Shown here one piece after another: positions 1 through 8,375 of a DNA stretch of 64,000 bases. The stretch lies in NCBI GenBank assembly GCA_947501805.1, contig CANMXJ010000009.1, positions 119,914 to 183,913 on the forward strand, read 5' to 3'. A program made the translations under genes and the position numbers. This DNA comes from an uncultured Sulfitobacter sp. (GTDB taxonomy: Bacteria; Pseudomonadota; Alphaproteobacteria; Rhodobacterales; Rhodobacteraceae). The first letter of the stretch is position 1. Each line of letters starts with the position of its first letter. The notes beneath the pieces are model-generated. The model searched no databases. It had not been told where the DNA came from and saw only the letters and a program-made list of their open reading frames with translations.

Positions 1-297
1 GCCCCACGCGACCTTGCCCAACGCCTCGGCGCGCGCCTGCAACTGTGGACAGGCAACCGCTGGGCGGTGACAATCGTGAACGATGGCGGCGGCGAAACCA
101 TTGCCGAAGTTACGGACGCCAAGCAAAACGAATTGATGGCCGAGGTCAAAGCGCACCCTTTGTGGCAAGCTGTGATCGCAGCCTTCCCCAAGGCCAGCAT
201 CGACAACATCCGCACCCCCGAGCAAATTGCCGCCGAAGCGGTGCAGGACGCGCTGCCAGAGGTGGAAGATGAATGGGATCCGTTCGAGGACGGTTGA
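1..297 (+). CDS. dnaX: DNA polymerase III subunit gamma/tau, C-terminal fragment
   Basis: The reading frame is open from the first base of the window and ends at a TGA at 295-297, so only the last 98 residues are present. The piece reads as the C-terminal polymerase-binding part of tau, with an acidic tail ending EDEWDPFEDG, which is typical of alphaproteobacterial DnaX. Tau couples the clamp loader to the polymerase III core. The identification rests on this tail and on the downstream order ybaB-recR, the classic dnaX-ybaB-recR cluster. The AAA+ domain lies outside the window. Confidence 0.85.
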   Translation, partial: APRDLAQRLGARLQLWTGNRWAVTIVNDGGGETIAEVTDAKQNELMAEVKAHPLWQAVIAAFPKASIDNIRTPEQIAAEAVQDALPEVEDEWDPFEDG

Positions 298-348
298 TCC
301 GGACGCCCGACGACCGCATATAGAGTTAAATCAGACAAGGAGAGAGCA

Positions 349-693
349 ATGCTCAAAGGACTAGGCGCGCTGGGTGACATGGCCGGAATGATGAAAAAGG
401 CGCAGGAGATGCAGGGCAAAATGGCCCAGATGCAAGACGACATGGCCAACATCATGGTCACCGGCGAAAGCGGTGCGGGATTGGTCAAAGCAACCTGTAC
501 GGCCAAGGGCGAACTCAAAGGTCTCGACATTGATCCCTCGATCTTTAACGGCGACGAAAAAGAAGTTGTCGAAGACCTGATCCTTGCCGCGATCAGAGAT
601 GCCCAATCCAAAGCAGCAGATCGTGCTCAGTCCGAAATGGCAAAGCTCACCGAAGGCTTGGGCCTGCCTGCGGATATGAAGCTGCCATTTTAG
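349..693 (+). CDS. ybaB: YbaB/EbfC family nucleoid-associated protein
   Basis: A 114-residue protein, the usual length of the YbaB/EbfC family of small DNA-binding dimers. The N-terminal half is rich in Met, Lys and Gln (about residues 8-35) and forms the predicted helix, followed by the VTGESGAGLVKAT segment and a C-terminal helix, as in the family. It starts 51 bases after dnaX with a clear purine-rich site (AAGGAGAGAGCA) before the ATG. Family members bind DNA as dimers and often lie between dnaX and recR, as here, which suggests a link to recombination or repair that is not settled. A stem-loop follows directly after the stop. Confidence 0.93.
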   Translation: MLKGLGALGDMAGMMKKAQEMQGKMAQMQDDMANIMVTGESGAGLVKATCTAKGELKGLDIDPSIFNGDEKEVVEDLILAAIRDAQSKAADRAQSEMAKLTEGLGLPADMKLPF

Positions 694-719
694 TCACAGC
701 TTTTCTTGAAAAGCTGTGA
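694..719 (+). terminator. Stem-loop after ybaB
   Basis: A perfect 11-bp inverted repeat (694-704 and 709-719) with a CTTG loop starts immediately after the ybaB stop codon. There is no clear T-run after it, so it may attenuate or stabilise the mRNA end rather than terminate fully before recR. Confidence 0.5.
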
Positions 720-810
720 ACGGCGGGAGGCAGCGGGTTTCCTTCAAACCCGTGTTCCCGCACCCCCAAGTTGACACGCTGTCCGAGCAGCGAAATTTTT
801 CAGGTACCTG

Positions 811-1404
811 TTGAGTTCAACACAAGAAATCGATGCCCTCATAGAGATGATGGCCAAACTGCCCGGGCTGGGTCCACGCTCAGCCCGGCGCGCCGTTTTG
901 CATCTGATCCGCAAACGCGCATTGTTGATGACCCCGCTTGCAGACCTGATGCAAACCGTAACGGCAACGGCGCGCGAATGCCTGAACTGCGGCAACGTCG
1001 GCACCGCTGATATCTGCGACATCTGCACCGCCAACAAACGTGCAAATGGCGAGATTTGCGTGGTCGAGGACGTGGCCGATCTTTGGGCAATGGAACGCTC
1101 CGGCGTGTTCAAAGGCCGCTATCACGTGCTGGGCGGTACATTGTCCGCACTCGACGCGATCGGCCCCCAAGAACTGCGCATCCCGCGCCTGATTGATCGC
1201 GTGGCAACCGAGGGCATTACCGAAGTCATCCTTGCTCTCAACGCCACCATAGATGGTCAAACCACAGCACATTATATCGCGGACCAACTGGACGGTCAGG
1301 TCACGCTTACCTCTCTGGCGCAAGGCGTGCCAATCGGGGGGGAATTGGACTATCTGGATGACGGCACGATCACGGCAGCAATGCGCGCGCGAAAGGCACT
1401 TTAA
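811..1404 (+). CDS. recR: Recombination mediator protein RecR
   Basis: A 197-residue protein of the normal RecR length. An N-terminal helix-hairpin-helix ([11 protein letters not shown], residues 17-27) is followed by a four-cysteine zinc motif (Cys57, Cys60, Cys69, Cys72) and a Toprim domain at about 80-175. RecR acts with RecF and RecO to load RecA onto SSB-coated gapped DNA. The start used is TTG at 811, giving [21 protein letters not shown]. No ATG fits upstream in this frame, and the position agrees with family N-termini. It is the third gene of the dnaX-ybaB-recR cluster. Confidence 0.95.
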   Translation: MSSTQEIDALIEMMAKLPGLGPRSARRAVLHLIRKRALLMTPLADLMQTVTATARECLNCGNVGTADICDICTANKRANGEICVVEDVADLWAMERSGVFKGRYHVLGGTLSALDAIGPQELRIPRLIDRVATEGITEVILALNATIDGQTTAHYIADQLDGQVTLTSLAQGVPIGGELDYLDDGTITAAMRARKAL

Positions 1405-1532
1405 GAAATTTCTTTCAAGAAATTGGCCCGAAGTCTGTCAGGATTTCGCTTCTCCAAAAAATTGGCATCTAGAACCAAATGGCCGCCTGCCCCTCCCAAA
1501 GCAGACGGCCTGACCACCGCGACGCGTCTCGT

Positions 1533-2720
1533 TCAGAGAACGATCACATCCAGCGGTGGAAACCCGTTGAACCCCACAGAGCTATACGCACTGGTGTAAG
1601 CTCCACAGTTGCAGATCATAACACGATCGCCGTCCTGCAGCGCAAGAGGCAGGTTAATCGGGCGCTTTTCATAAAGGATATCCGCGCTGTCACAGGACGG
1701 ACCTGCCAGGACACACGGGCCTGTATCGCCACCATCATGACGGGTTACCAATTGATAGCGGATTGCTTCACCTTCAGTCTCAGCCAGACCCGAAAAACGG
1801 CCAATGTCCAGATACACCCAGCGATGCAGATCATCCGCAGACTTGCGGGACACCAACATAACCTCGGCTGCGATATGACCCGCTTCAGCCACAAGACCAC
1901 GACCCGGCTCGGCCATCAGATGTGGCACTGCGCCAAAGCGCGCTTCGACTGCCGCAATGACGGAGGCCGCATAGCGGCGAGGAGCCTCAATGCTCTGACC
2001 ATAAAACGCAGGAAAGCCACCACCAATGTTAAGCAGTTGCAACGCATGGCCAGCCTCTTGGGCCGCATGCCACAAAGGTGCAACCTGATCCAGAACGGGG
2101 TTCCAGAATTCTGCCTTGCGGGTTTGCGAGCCAACATGGAATGACAAACCATAAGCGACCAGACCAAGATCACGCGCGTGATCCAGAAGGCTCGGCAACA
2201 AAGAAGCCGCGCAGCCAAATTTGCGGCTCAACGGCCAATCCGCGAGAGAGTTTTCAACAATCAAGCGGATATAAACGCGCGCGCCGGGGGCATGCTTGGC
2301 GATTTTCTCCAGTTCGGCTTCGCTGTCCGCGGCAAACAGGGTTACGCCAACACCATGAGCAAAGGCAACGTCAGACGCACGTTTGATGGTGTTGCCAAAG
2401 GAAATATGGGCAGGCTGCGCCCCTTGATCCAAACACAACTCGATCTCGCCACGCGACGCACAATCAAAACCGGAACCCTTGCGCACAAGTGTGCGAATGA
2501 TCTGCGGCTCTGGGTTTGCCTTGACCGCGTAATGAATGTGCGCACGTCCCAAACCCGCGCTCAGCGCGTCATATTGCGTAGTAACTTTGGCGCGGCTAAC
2601 AACCAGCGTCGGGCGATCAAAGTCATTTGCAGCGATATAGGCTGCGGCGGGATCTGTGTTGATATTAGCAACAAATGAAGGTTTTTCGGCGCGAAATGCG
2701 CCGGCAACTATAGCGTTCAT
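1533..2720 (-). CDS. Ornithine/lysine decarboxylase family protein (fold type III PLP enzyme)
   Basis: A 395-residue protein of the alanine racemase-like fold III decarboxylases, related to eukaryotic-type ornithine decarboxylase. Visible motifs are the PLP lysine in HYAVKANP (Lys68), the phosphate-binding GGG at 233-235, EPGRG at 271-275 and the GPSCDSADI segment (Cys342, Asp343) that supplies the active-site cysteine and aspartate across the dimer. It probably converts ornithine (possibly also lysine) to putrescine (cadaverine) in the cytoplasm. An ATG at 2720 is chosen because GGAG lies six bases before it; an in-frame ATG two codons earlier would sit directly on the GGAG. It is transcribed alone. 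Substrate choice cannot be fixed from sequence. Confidence 0.87.
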   Translation of the reverse strand: MNAIVAGAFRAEKPSFVANINTDPAAAYIAANDFDRPTLVVSRAKVTTQYDALSAGLGRAHIHYAVKANPEPQIIRTLVRKGSGFDCASRGEIELCLDQGAQPAHISFGNTIKRASDVAFAHGVGVTLFAADSEAELEKIAKHAPGARVYIRLIVENSLADWPLSRKFGCAASLLPSLLDHARDLGLVAYGLSFHVGSQTRKAEFWNPVLDQVAPLWHAAQEAGHALQLLNIGGGFPAFYGQSIEAPRRYAASVIAAVEARFGAVPHLMAEPGRGLVAEAGHIAAEVMLVSRKSADDLHRWVYLDIGRFSGLAETEGEAIRYQLVTRHDGGDTGPCVLAGPSCDSADILYEKRPINLPLALQDGDRVMICNCGAYTSAYSSVGFNGFPPLDVIVL

Positions 2721-3084
2721 GGTCATCTCCAAAGAGCAGGAGGGGCGGGAGCACCCCAAGTGTCATTTCAAGAGACGTTACCGTCGCTGCATAAACGCGG
2801 GTCAGTCAGAAATCCGACCGGCCAGAGGCGCGTGCGTTGGCGTCTGTAAAACGCCATTTACGCCTGTTTGAGATTCGCACAAGTCCCAAAATGAGGTCTG
2901 ATGAAAAAACCGTTCGGCAACCGCCGACGCAGCTCCACATTGCACACGTTCTGACCACTGATATTGATCTTGAGTTAACCGATCTGGCCCTTAAACAAAA
3001 ATGGGCGCGAGGCTTGCACCTCGCACCCAATACATACCCATTTTACTTAAATTTTGCTGGCACCACCATGGGTGCCGAGAATGA
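2721..3084. other. Intergenic region between the decarboxylase and trcR
   Basis: This 364-base stretch should hold the promoter of the decarboxylase (minus strand, ending near 2721) and the trcR terminator at 2993-3028. Short open frames here have no recognisable product and no convincing ribosome sites. I see no riboswitch fold I can name. Confidence 0.5.
2993..3028 (-). terminator. Rho-independent terminator of trcR
   Basis: An inverted repeat (3003-3012 with 3019-3028, one mismatch in ten pairs, 6-base loop) is followed on the minus strand by a T-rich tract (complement of 2993-3002). It lies 57 bases downstream of the trcR stop. Confidence 0.75.
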
Positions 3085-3852
3085 TCAGGACTTTGCGTCT
3101 TTCTCTTTTTCAGTATCATCATCCTCTGGCAGCGAGAAGAAGCTGTCGGCATCAAGATAATTGCTCTTGTCTTCTTTTTCGTCATCCGAAGTATCATCAC
3201 CGGACAGCGTAAAGGTCTCAAGCCCCTCAATTGCTGTTGGAATCTTCGGCTCCGGATCCATCCCCAGGCTCTGCTCGGTGCTGACCAGCTTGCGGCGCTC
3301 GTCGTCGGTCATAACTTCGCCCGCAGCCGCTTTCTTGGCCGCTGCCTTTTGAACGGCTGCATCCAGTTCCGACTGCTTGCACAGCCCCAACGCCACCGGA
3401 TCAATCGGTTGAATGTTCGAAATGTTCCAGTGGGTGCGCTCGCGGATTGCTTGAATCGTCGGCTTGGTTGTGCCGACAAGTTTTCCGATCTGACCGTCTG
3501 TCAATTCAGGGTGGAATTTCACCAACCACAAGATCGACGCTGGGCGGTCCTGACGCTTGGACAACGGCGTATAGCGTGGCCCGCGGCGCTTTTCCTCGCC
3601 CTGCGCAGCAGCATTGAATTTCAACTGGATTTTGTGGAGCGGATTATCTTGTGCCGCATCAATCTCTTCCTGGGTCAGCTGATTGTTGGCAATCGGGTCA
3701 AATCCCTTGACGCCAGCAGCCACATCTCCGTCCGCAATACCTTGCACTTCCAGCTCGTGCATACCGACAAAATCGGCAATCTGCTTGAAGCTAATGGTGG
3801 TATTATCAACCAGCCAAACAGCAGTCGCTTTGGCCATAATTGGTTTTGCCAT
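3085..3852 (-). CDS. trcR: Cell cycle transcriptional regulator TrcR (DUF1013)
   Basis: A 255-residue DUF1013 protein, a family found almost only in Alphaproteobacteria and annotated as cell-cycle regulator TrcR. The N-terminus MAKPIMAKATAVWLVDNT and the helix-turn-helix-like segments LSFKQIADFVGMHELEVQG-type (about 20-40) and LTDGQIGKLVGTTKPTIQAI (about 115-135) are typical. The last 50 residues are strongly acidic (DDTSDDEKEDK, EDDDTEKEKD) and probably disordered. The start at 3852 is preceded by GGAGAG at good spacing. Upstream in-frame codons belong to the leader. It is divergent from the RNase T2 gene and ends in a good terminator. Confidence 0.88.
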   Translation of the reverse strand: MAKPIMAKATAVWLVDNTTISFKQIADFVGMHELEVQGIADGDVAAGVKGFDPIANNQLTQEEIDAAQDNPLHKIQLKFNAAAQGEEKRRGPRYTPLSKRQDRPASILWLVKFHPELTDGQIGKLVGTTKPTIQAIRERTHWNISNIQPIDPVALGLCKQSELDAAVQKAAAKKAAAGEVMTDDERRKLVSTEQSLGMDPEPKIPTAIEGLETFTLSGDDTSDDEKEDKSNYLDADSFFSLPEDDDTEKEKDAKS

Positions 3853-3980
3853 GATGATCTCTCCTTGAAAACACAACTTCCCCGCCGCCTGAAAGGGCTG
3901 TCTCGGCGGGCCGAAACGGTTTCGATTGTCGGGGAACTTGTGGAGCTTATACTGAGCGGCAGGACATAAGGAAAGACCCA

Positions 3981-4625
3981 ATGCACACGCTCTTCGCTGG
4001 CCTGATTGCCGCGTTCATCTCCCTGAATTCCCCCGCCGTTGCCGAGGGCGAGCGCGCGGGGGCATTTGACTACTACGTTGTATCGCTGAGTTGGTCACCA
4101 AATTGGTGCCTTCGCGAAGGTGACGCCCGCAATTCTCCGCAATGCGATGCAGGCACAGGTCACGGCTGGATCCTGCATGGGCTATGGCCGCAGTTCCATC
4201 GCGGTTTCCCCTCTTTCTGCCAAACCGCCAACCGCCCGCCCTCGCGCCGGATGACATCTGAAATGGCGGACATCATGGGCACCAGCGGCCTAGCATGGCA
4301 CCAATGGAAGAAACATGGCACCTGTACCGGACTTAGTGCCGAAGATTACTACGCGCTGTCACGTGAGGCTTATGCACGAATTGTACGTCCCAACGTGTTC
4401 CGCAGATTGCAACGAAAAGTAAAACTGCCTGCGTCGGTGGTTGAAGAAGCATTCCTGAAAGCCAACCCGGATTTGGAAGCGGACAGTGTAACAATCACCT
4501 GTCGCGCTGATTTGATTCATGAAGCGCGCATTTGCCTGTCAAAAAACCTGAATCCTGTTCCTTGTGGTCAAGATGTGGTGCACGATTGCAGAATGAAAGA
4601 CGCTGTATTTGCGCCGCTGCGGTAA
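3981..4625 (+). CDS. Ribonuclease T2 family protein, exported
   Basis: A 214-residue protein with an N-terminal signal-like segment (about residues 1-21, ending PAVAEG), so probably periplasmic or secreted. The two family signatures are present: CAS I as ILHGLWPQ with His66, and CAS II as WHQWKKHGTC with His107, Lys111 and His112. RNase T2 enzymes cleave RNA through 2',3'-cyclic phosphates and help to scavenge nucleotides. The glutamate normally found after the CAS II histidine (HEW) is glutamine here (HQW), which could lower activity or be a lineage feature. Six or more cysteines suggest disulphide bonds. It is divergent from trcR and is transcribed alone. Confidence 0.88.
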   Translation: MHTLFAGLIAAFISLNSPAVAEGERAGAFDYYVVSLSWSPNWCLREGDARNSPQCDAGTGHGWILHGLWPQFHRGFPSFCQTANRPPSRRMTSEMADIMGTSGLAWHQWKKHGTCTGLSAEDYYALSREAYARIVRPNVFRRLQRKVKLPASVVEEAFLKANPDLEADSVTITCRADLIHEARICLSKNLNPVPCGQDVVHDCRMKDAVFAPLR

Positions 4626-4651
4626 CCGAAGATGGTCGGCACGAATTAGAG

Positions 4652-4681
4652 AGTGCGGACGATATTTAAGGCCAAAAAGAG
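4652..4681 (+). repeat. Intergenic repeat, left arm of a perfect 30-bp inverted pair
   Basis: This 30-base sequence is the exact reverse complement of 4800-4829; 118 bases separate the two. Its core is GATATTTAAGGCCAAAAAGAG. A third copy, 25 bases identical, occurs at 31456-31480. It lies between the RNase T2 gene and the 3' end of the quinone oxidoreductase. Confidence 0.8.
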
Positions 4682-4799
4682 GAGAGACGTCCATCTCCCC
4701 CCTTCTCAAAAAAGCTGACGCTCTCTTCTTGGCGCGGTCATCGGCTTCGCAGCCTGTACCGCTTGAGCAAAATCGCAGACCTAAGTTAACAAATCGTTT

Positions 4800-4829
4800 C
4801 TCTTTTTGGCCTTAAATATCGTCCGCACT
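4800..4829 (-). repeat. Intergenic repeat, right arm of the 30-bp inverted pair
   Basis: Exact reverse complement of 4652-4681. The spacer (4682-4799) has no open frame of note. The arms could form a long hairpin in RNA or DNA and may end transcription from both sides. Confidence 0.8.
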
Positions 4830-4920
4830 TTCCGTACATGCGACATCAAAGTTCAGCACTTCCGTAACACCGTAGACCAATCCAAAAAATCGCGTCGCAG
4901 GCCTGCCTGCGTCCTTTGGA

Positions 4921-5907
4921 TCAACCTCCAACACGCAGGACAATCTTGCCGATGTGACCGCTGCTTTCCATCCGTGTGTGTGCATCGCTCGCATTTTCCA
5001 GCGCATATTCGCTATCCATTACCGGAGCGATACGACCCGAATCCAGCAGGGGCCATACCGCTTCGCGCAATTCCTGAGCAATGCGAGCCTTAGCCAGATC
5101 GCTTTGTGGTCGTAAGGTTGAACCCGTCATTATCAGCCTGCGTGTCATCAGCGTCGCAAAGTTAACTTCGACTTTCGGCCCCTGAAGGAATGCAATCTGA
5201 ACCAATCGACCATCTTCTGCCAAAGCGCGGATATTACGCGGAATGTAGTCACCACCAACCATATCAAGAATCAGATTTGCACCACCTTCAGCCTTCATGA
5301 CGTCGACAAAATCGGTATCGCGGTAGTTGATTGCAGCTTCGGCCCCCAACTCTACGCAGGCCGCGCATTTTGCATCAGTCCCCGCTGTCACAAAGACCCG
5401 CGCTCCAAAAGCATGGGCCAGCTGGATCGCCGTTGTACCAATCCCCGAAGACCCGCCATGCACCAGAAAACGCTCCCCCGCTTTCAGACCGCCGCGCATA
5501 AAGACATTGGACCAGACAGTAAAAAACGTTTCCGGAAGGCAGGCTGCTTCCTTCATTCCCATACCCTTTGGTACCGGCAGACAATGGGTTGCGGGAGTAG
5601 CGACAAATTCCGCATAACCGCCACCGGGCAACAAAGCGCACACCGGATCACCCACCGCCAATGCGCTCACACCGTCTCCCACGCTGACGACTTCACCGGA
5701 TGCCTCAAGCCCCGGCAGATCGCTGGCCGTTGGGGGTGGTGCGTACATACCGGCGCGTTGCAGCGCATCGGGGCGATTTACGCCCGCGTAGGCGACCTTG
5801 ATCACTACCTGCCCGTGGGAAGGCGTTGGCATGGGACGTTCAGCCAGTTGCAACACTTCCGGTCCGCCTGCTTTGGTAATCTCGACCGCGCGCATTGTCT
5901 CACTCAT
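4921..5907 (-). CDS. NAD(P)H-quinone oxidoreductase, zinc-free MDR superfamily
   Basis: A 328-residue medium-chain dehydrogenase/reductase of the quinone reductase/PIG3 type. The GroES-like domain (about 1-120) carries AGVNRPDALQRAG, and the Rossmann domain has HGGSSGIGTTAIQL (150-163) for NADPH binding. The zinc-ligand residues of alcohol dehydrogenases are absent, as expected for this subfamily. It likely reduces quinones with NAD(P)H in the cytoplasm. Three in-frame ATG codons are stacked at the start (5913, 5910, 5907) behind GGGAGG; the third, giving MSETMRAVEI, has the best spacing and is used. It is divergent from the acyl-CoA ligase gene. Confidence 0.88.
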   Translation of the reverse strand: MSETMRAVEITKAGGPEVLQLAERPMPTPSHGQVVIKVAYAGVNRPDALQRAGMYAPPPTASDLPGLEASGEVVSVGDGVSALAVGDPVCALLPGGGYAEFVATPATHCLPVPKGMGMKEAACLPETFFTVWSNVFMRGGLKAGERFLVHGGSSGIGTTAIQLAHAFGARVFVTAGTDAKCAACVELGAEAAINYRDTDFVDVMKAEGGANLILDMVGGDYIPRNIRALAEDGRLVQIAFLQGPKVEVNFATLMTRRLIMTGSTLRPQSDLAKARIAQELREAVWPLLDSGRIAPVMDSEYALENASDAHTRMESSGHIGKIVLRVGG

Positions 5908-6015
5908 CATCATATCCTCCCGATAGGTTTTGCAGACAGCTTAGGTCTTCTCAAGTTCGGGCGCACCCCCCGTTTGTCACGCATTTTCTTTCCGACCTCC
6001 CTTTTGCTAGGGAAC

Positions 6016-7278
6016 ATGAGTACAAGCAGCGTGTGGAGTATTGGTGTGTTTGAAAAGAAACAGTTTGTCTGGCACCCAGCAGCGCACTTGTTTGCGGCAG
6101 ATCAGCTGATCAGGCGGCCATCACAGGGGTCTGTCGGTTTTCAGGCGATTCCGTCTCGCCCTGCGACACGGGCGTTGGCACAACTTGCAAAAGCGATTGA
6201 AGGGGAATGCAGCTTTTGCCTTTACGAAGGCACCATGCCAAGTTTGACCACACCACCCTCTGACAGCTTTTTGACACTCAGTGGCGGAACCTCGGGAGCA
6301 CCAAAGACCATTCTGCGCCAGCAACGCTCCTGGTTGGACAGTTTCGCCATAAACGCAGATATCTTCAACCTGACCCAAGAGGATTGCGCAGCAGTCCTTG
6401 GGGCACTTTGTCATTCCCTTTCTCTTTACGGGGTCATGGAAGCCTTGAATCTGGGAATGGATATCCATGTATTGGACGCTCAGGCACCGGCCCGCCATCG
6501 ACAGCACATCGCAGCGCACCACATCACAGTTCTATATCTGACGCCCAGCCAGCTGAGGCTTCTGGCAACAGGCAGAACCGCCAAGCCGCTTCCGGCTGTT
6601 CGCCTGATTATATGCGGTGGCGGCACAATGTCCGCAGAGACGGCGCAATTGGCGCGCAAGCTGTGTCCAAATGCACAAATCAGGGTTTTTTACGGTGCTT
6701 CCGAAACAAGTTTTATCAGCATGTCGGATGACCAAACGCCAGAAGGGTCAGTCGGCAAACCCTATCCGGGTGTTGAGGTAAAACTGTTGGCGCAAGACGG
6801 GCGGCAAACAACCGCTACCGGCGAAATCTGGGTCAGAAGTCCCTATTTGTTTGATCGTTATGCAGTAGGAAGCAGCAAAGACACCCGTTGGAAAGAGGGT
6901 TTTGTTACGGTCGGGGAAATTGGTCACATAGATCCACAGGGCAACATTTGGCTCAAGGGGCGGATAAGTCGCATGGTGACAATTGCCGACCGGAATGTTT
7001 TTCCGGAGGAGATCGAGGCTTGCATTAACGCCGTTGATGGCATCGAGAATTGCGCAGTAATCGCCCTGCCTGATGCGCTGCGTGGACACCGGTTGATCGC
7101 CGTACTAGGTGGCAGACCGGACGATGTCCTTACACAAGAAGCACGGCGCAAATGCGTTGAGACCTTTGGCCCCCTGATTGCGCCGAAAACAATTCTGTCG
7201 CGCGACAAGTTGCCAGTGCTACCTTCCGGCAAGGTCGACATCGGTGCGCTCGACAACTGGGCAAAGGCATTTATATGA
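6016..7278 (+). CDS. AMP-binding (acyl-CoA synthetase-like) enzyme
   Basis: A 420-residue adenylate-forming enzyme, shorter than usual (about 500-550) because the N-terminal region before the first core motif is compact. Core motifs are the P-loop LSGGTSGAPK (88-97), FYGASETS (225-232), WLKGRISRM (312-320) and the C-terminal catalytic lysine in LPSGKVD (Lys406). The usual TGD motif reads VGE (299-301), an unusual change. It should activate a carboxylic acid to an acyl-AMP and then a thioester; the substrate is unknown. The ATG at 6016 is chosen because the family N-terminus cannot extend further. It overlaps the thiolase gene by four bases (ATGA). The pair resembles B. subtilis yhfT-yhfS, which also lies beside a bioY gene. 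Confidence 0.82.
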   Translation: MSTSSVWSIGVFEKKQFVWHPAAHLFAADQLIRRPSQGSVGFQAIPSRPATRALAQLAKAIEGECSFCLYEGTMPSLTTPPSDSFLTLSGGTSGAPKTILRQQRSWLDSFAINADIFNLTQEDCAAVLGALCHSLSLYGVMEALNLGMDIHVLDAQAPARHRQHIAAHHITVLYLTPSQLRLLATGRTAKPLPAVRLIICGGGTMSAETAQLARKLCPNAQIRVFYGASETSFISMSDDQTPEGSVGKPYPGVEVKLLAQDGRQTTATGEIWVRSPYLFDRYAVGSSKDTRWKEGFVTVGEIGHIDPQGNIWLKGRISRMVTIADRNVFPEEIEACINAVDGIENCAVIALPDALRGHRLIAVLGGRPDDVLTQEARRKCVETFGPLIAPKTILSRDKLPVLPSGKVDIGALDNWAKAFI

Positions 7279-8375
7279 CCGCACATGTTATCGCCGCTTG
7301 CAGGACCGCCGTTGCGCCAAGGGGCGGGGCATTCTCGGATCTTGAACCACATGCATTAGCCGCTCCCGTTATTGCCCAGCTGCTGCGCCAGACTGGTCTG
7401 GACGCAGAACAAGTAGATGAAATCATCGTCAGCAACGCACTTGGCATGGGCGGCAATCCTGCGCGCCTGATCGCGCTGGCCGCTGGTTTGCCACAGCGTA
7501 TCGCCGGACTTAGCATTGACCGCCAGTGTGCGGGCGGTATGGACGCATTGCTGCTCGCCCGGCAAATGATCCTGAGCGGGCAAGCAGATGTGGTCATTGC
7601 GGGTGGCGTTGAGAGCTATTCACGTCGTCCCTTGCGGATGCGCACGTTCATAGATGGCAGGCCACCTGAACCTTATAATCAAGCCCCCTTCACACCTTGG
7701 CCAGAGCGCGATCCAAATATGGCAGAGGCGGCAGCAGAATTGGGTCTCTTGCAGAGAATCAGTCGTGAGGAGCAGGATGTCTGGGCGTGTCAAAGCCATG
7801 CAAAGGCTCTGAATAGTTCAGCTTTGCCCGAGGAACTCTGTGTCGTTGAAGGCCAGATCGCAGACCCGTTCACACGCGCCCTCACACCCGCCCTTTGCAA
7901 GCGGGCCAAAAGAATCGCAGGGGACGTCACCATGGCCAATACAGCTGTCGCCGCAGATGCTGCGGCCTTCTGCATTATCGTATCACCCACCATCGCACAC
8001 AAACTTGAGCGCCCCTCTTTGCGGATCACGGGCGGTGTCACATTGGGCAGCGACCCGACCTGCCCCGGCCTTGCGCCTGTTGCCGCAATTGCAGAAACAC
8101 TACGCCGCGCAAACCTGAAAACCGGCGCAATCACCACAGCCGAAATAATGGAGGCCTATGCCGTGCAGGCGATCGCCTGCATACAAGGTGCATGCCTTGA
8201 TCCGGCAATTGTTAACCGTGGCGGCGGGGCCTTGGCGCGTGGCCATCCAATCGGGGCCTCGGGCACAATCTGTGTCGTGCGTTTGTACCACGAATTGATC
8301 CGGCACGGCGGCACAGGACTTGCAGCGATTGCTGCCGCTGGCGGGATCGCAACGGCGCTTGTTTTATCTGCGTGA
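7275..8375 (+). CDS. Thiolase-like protein lacking the second catalytic cysteine
   Basis: A 366-residue thiolase-fold protein. The nucleophile is present as Cys85 in DRQCAGGMDAL, and the histidine motif is present as GHPIGASG (His324). The C-terminal CxGGG signature reads IAAAGG, so the second catalytic cysteine is alanine (Ala353). This may favour thiolysis-incompetent or different chemistry, such as acyl transfer. Start and translational coupling are secure, since its ATG overlaps the stop of the ligase gene. It ends tail-to-tail with bioY, overlapping by 12 bases. Its partner, reaction direction and substrate cannot be read from the sequence. It is most like YhfS-type thiolases linked to biotin transport genes. 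Confidence 0.8.
   Translation: MTAHVIAACRTAVAPRGGAFSDLEPHALAAPVIAQLLRQTGLDAEQVDEIIVSNALGMGGNPARLIALAAGLPQRIAGLSIDRQCAGGMDALLLARQMILSGQADVVIAGGVESYSRRPLRMRTFIDGRPPEPYNQAPFTPWPERDPNMAEAAAELGLLQRISREEQDVWACQSHAKALNSSALPEELCVVEGQIADPFTRALTPALCKRAKRIAGDVTMANTAVAADAAAFCIIVSPTIAHKLERPSLRITGGVTLGSDPTCPGLAPVAAIAETLRRANLKTGAITTAEIMEAYAVQAIACIQGACLDPAIVNRGGGALARGHPIGASGTICVVRLYHELIRHGGTGLAAIAAAGGIATALVLSA

Noticed and set aside
2806..3030. Small open frame on the minus strand upstream of the decarboxylase
   Set aside because: It runs through the trcR terminator hairpin, has no recognisable product and no ribosome site.
4652..4829. Insertion sequence bounded by the 30-bp inverted repeats
   Set aside because: The 118-base interior has no transposase or remnant and no target-site duplication is visible; a third copy elsewhere is single.
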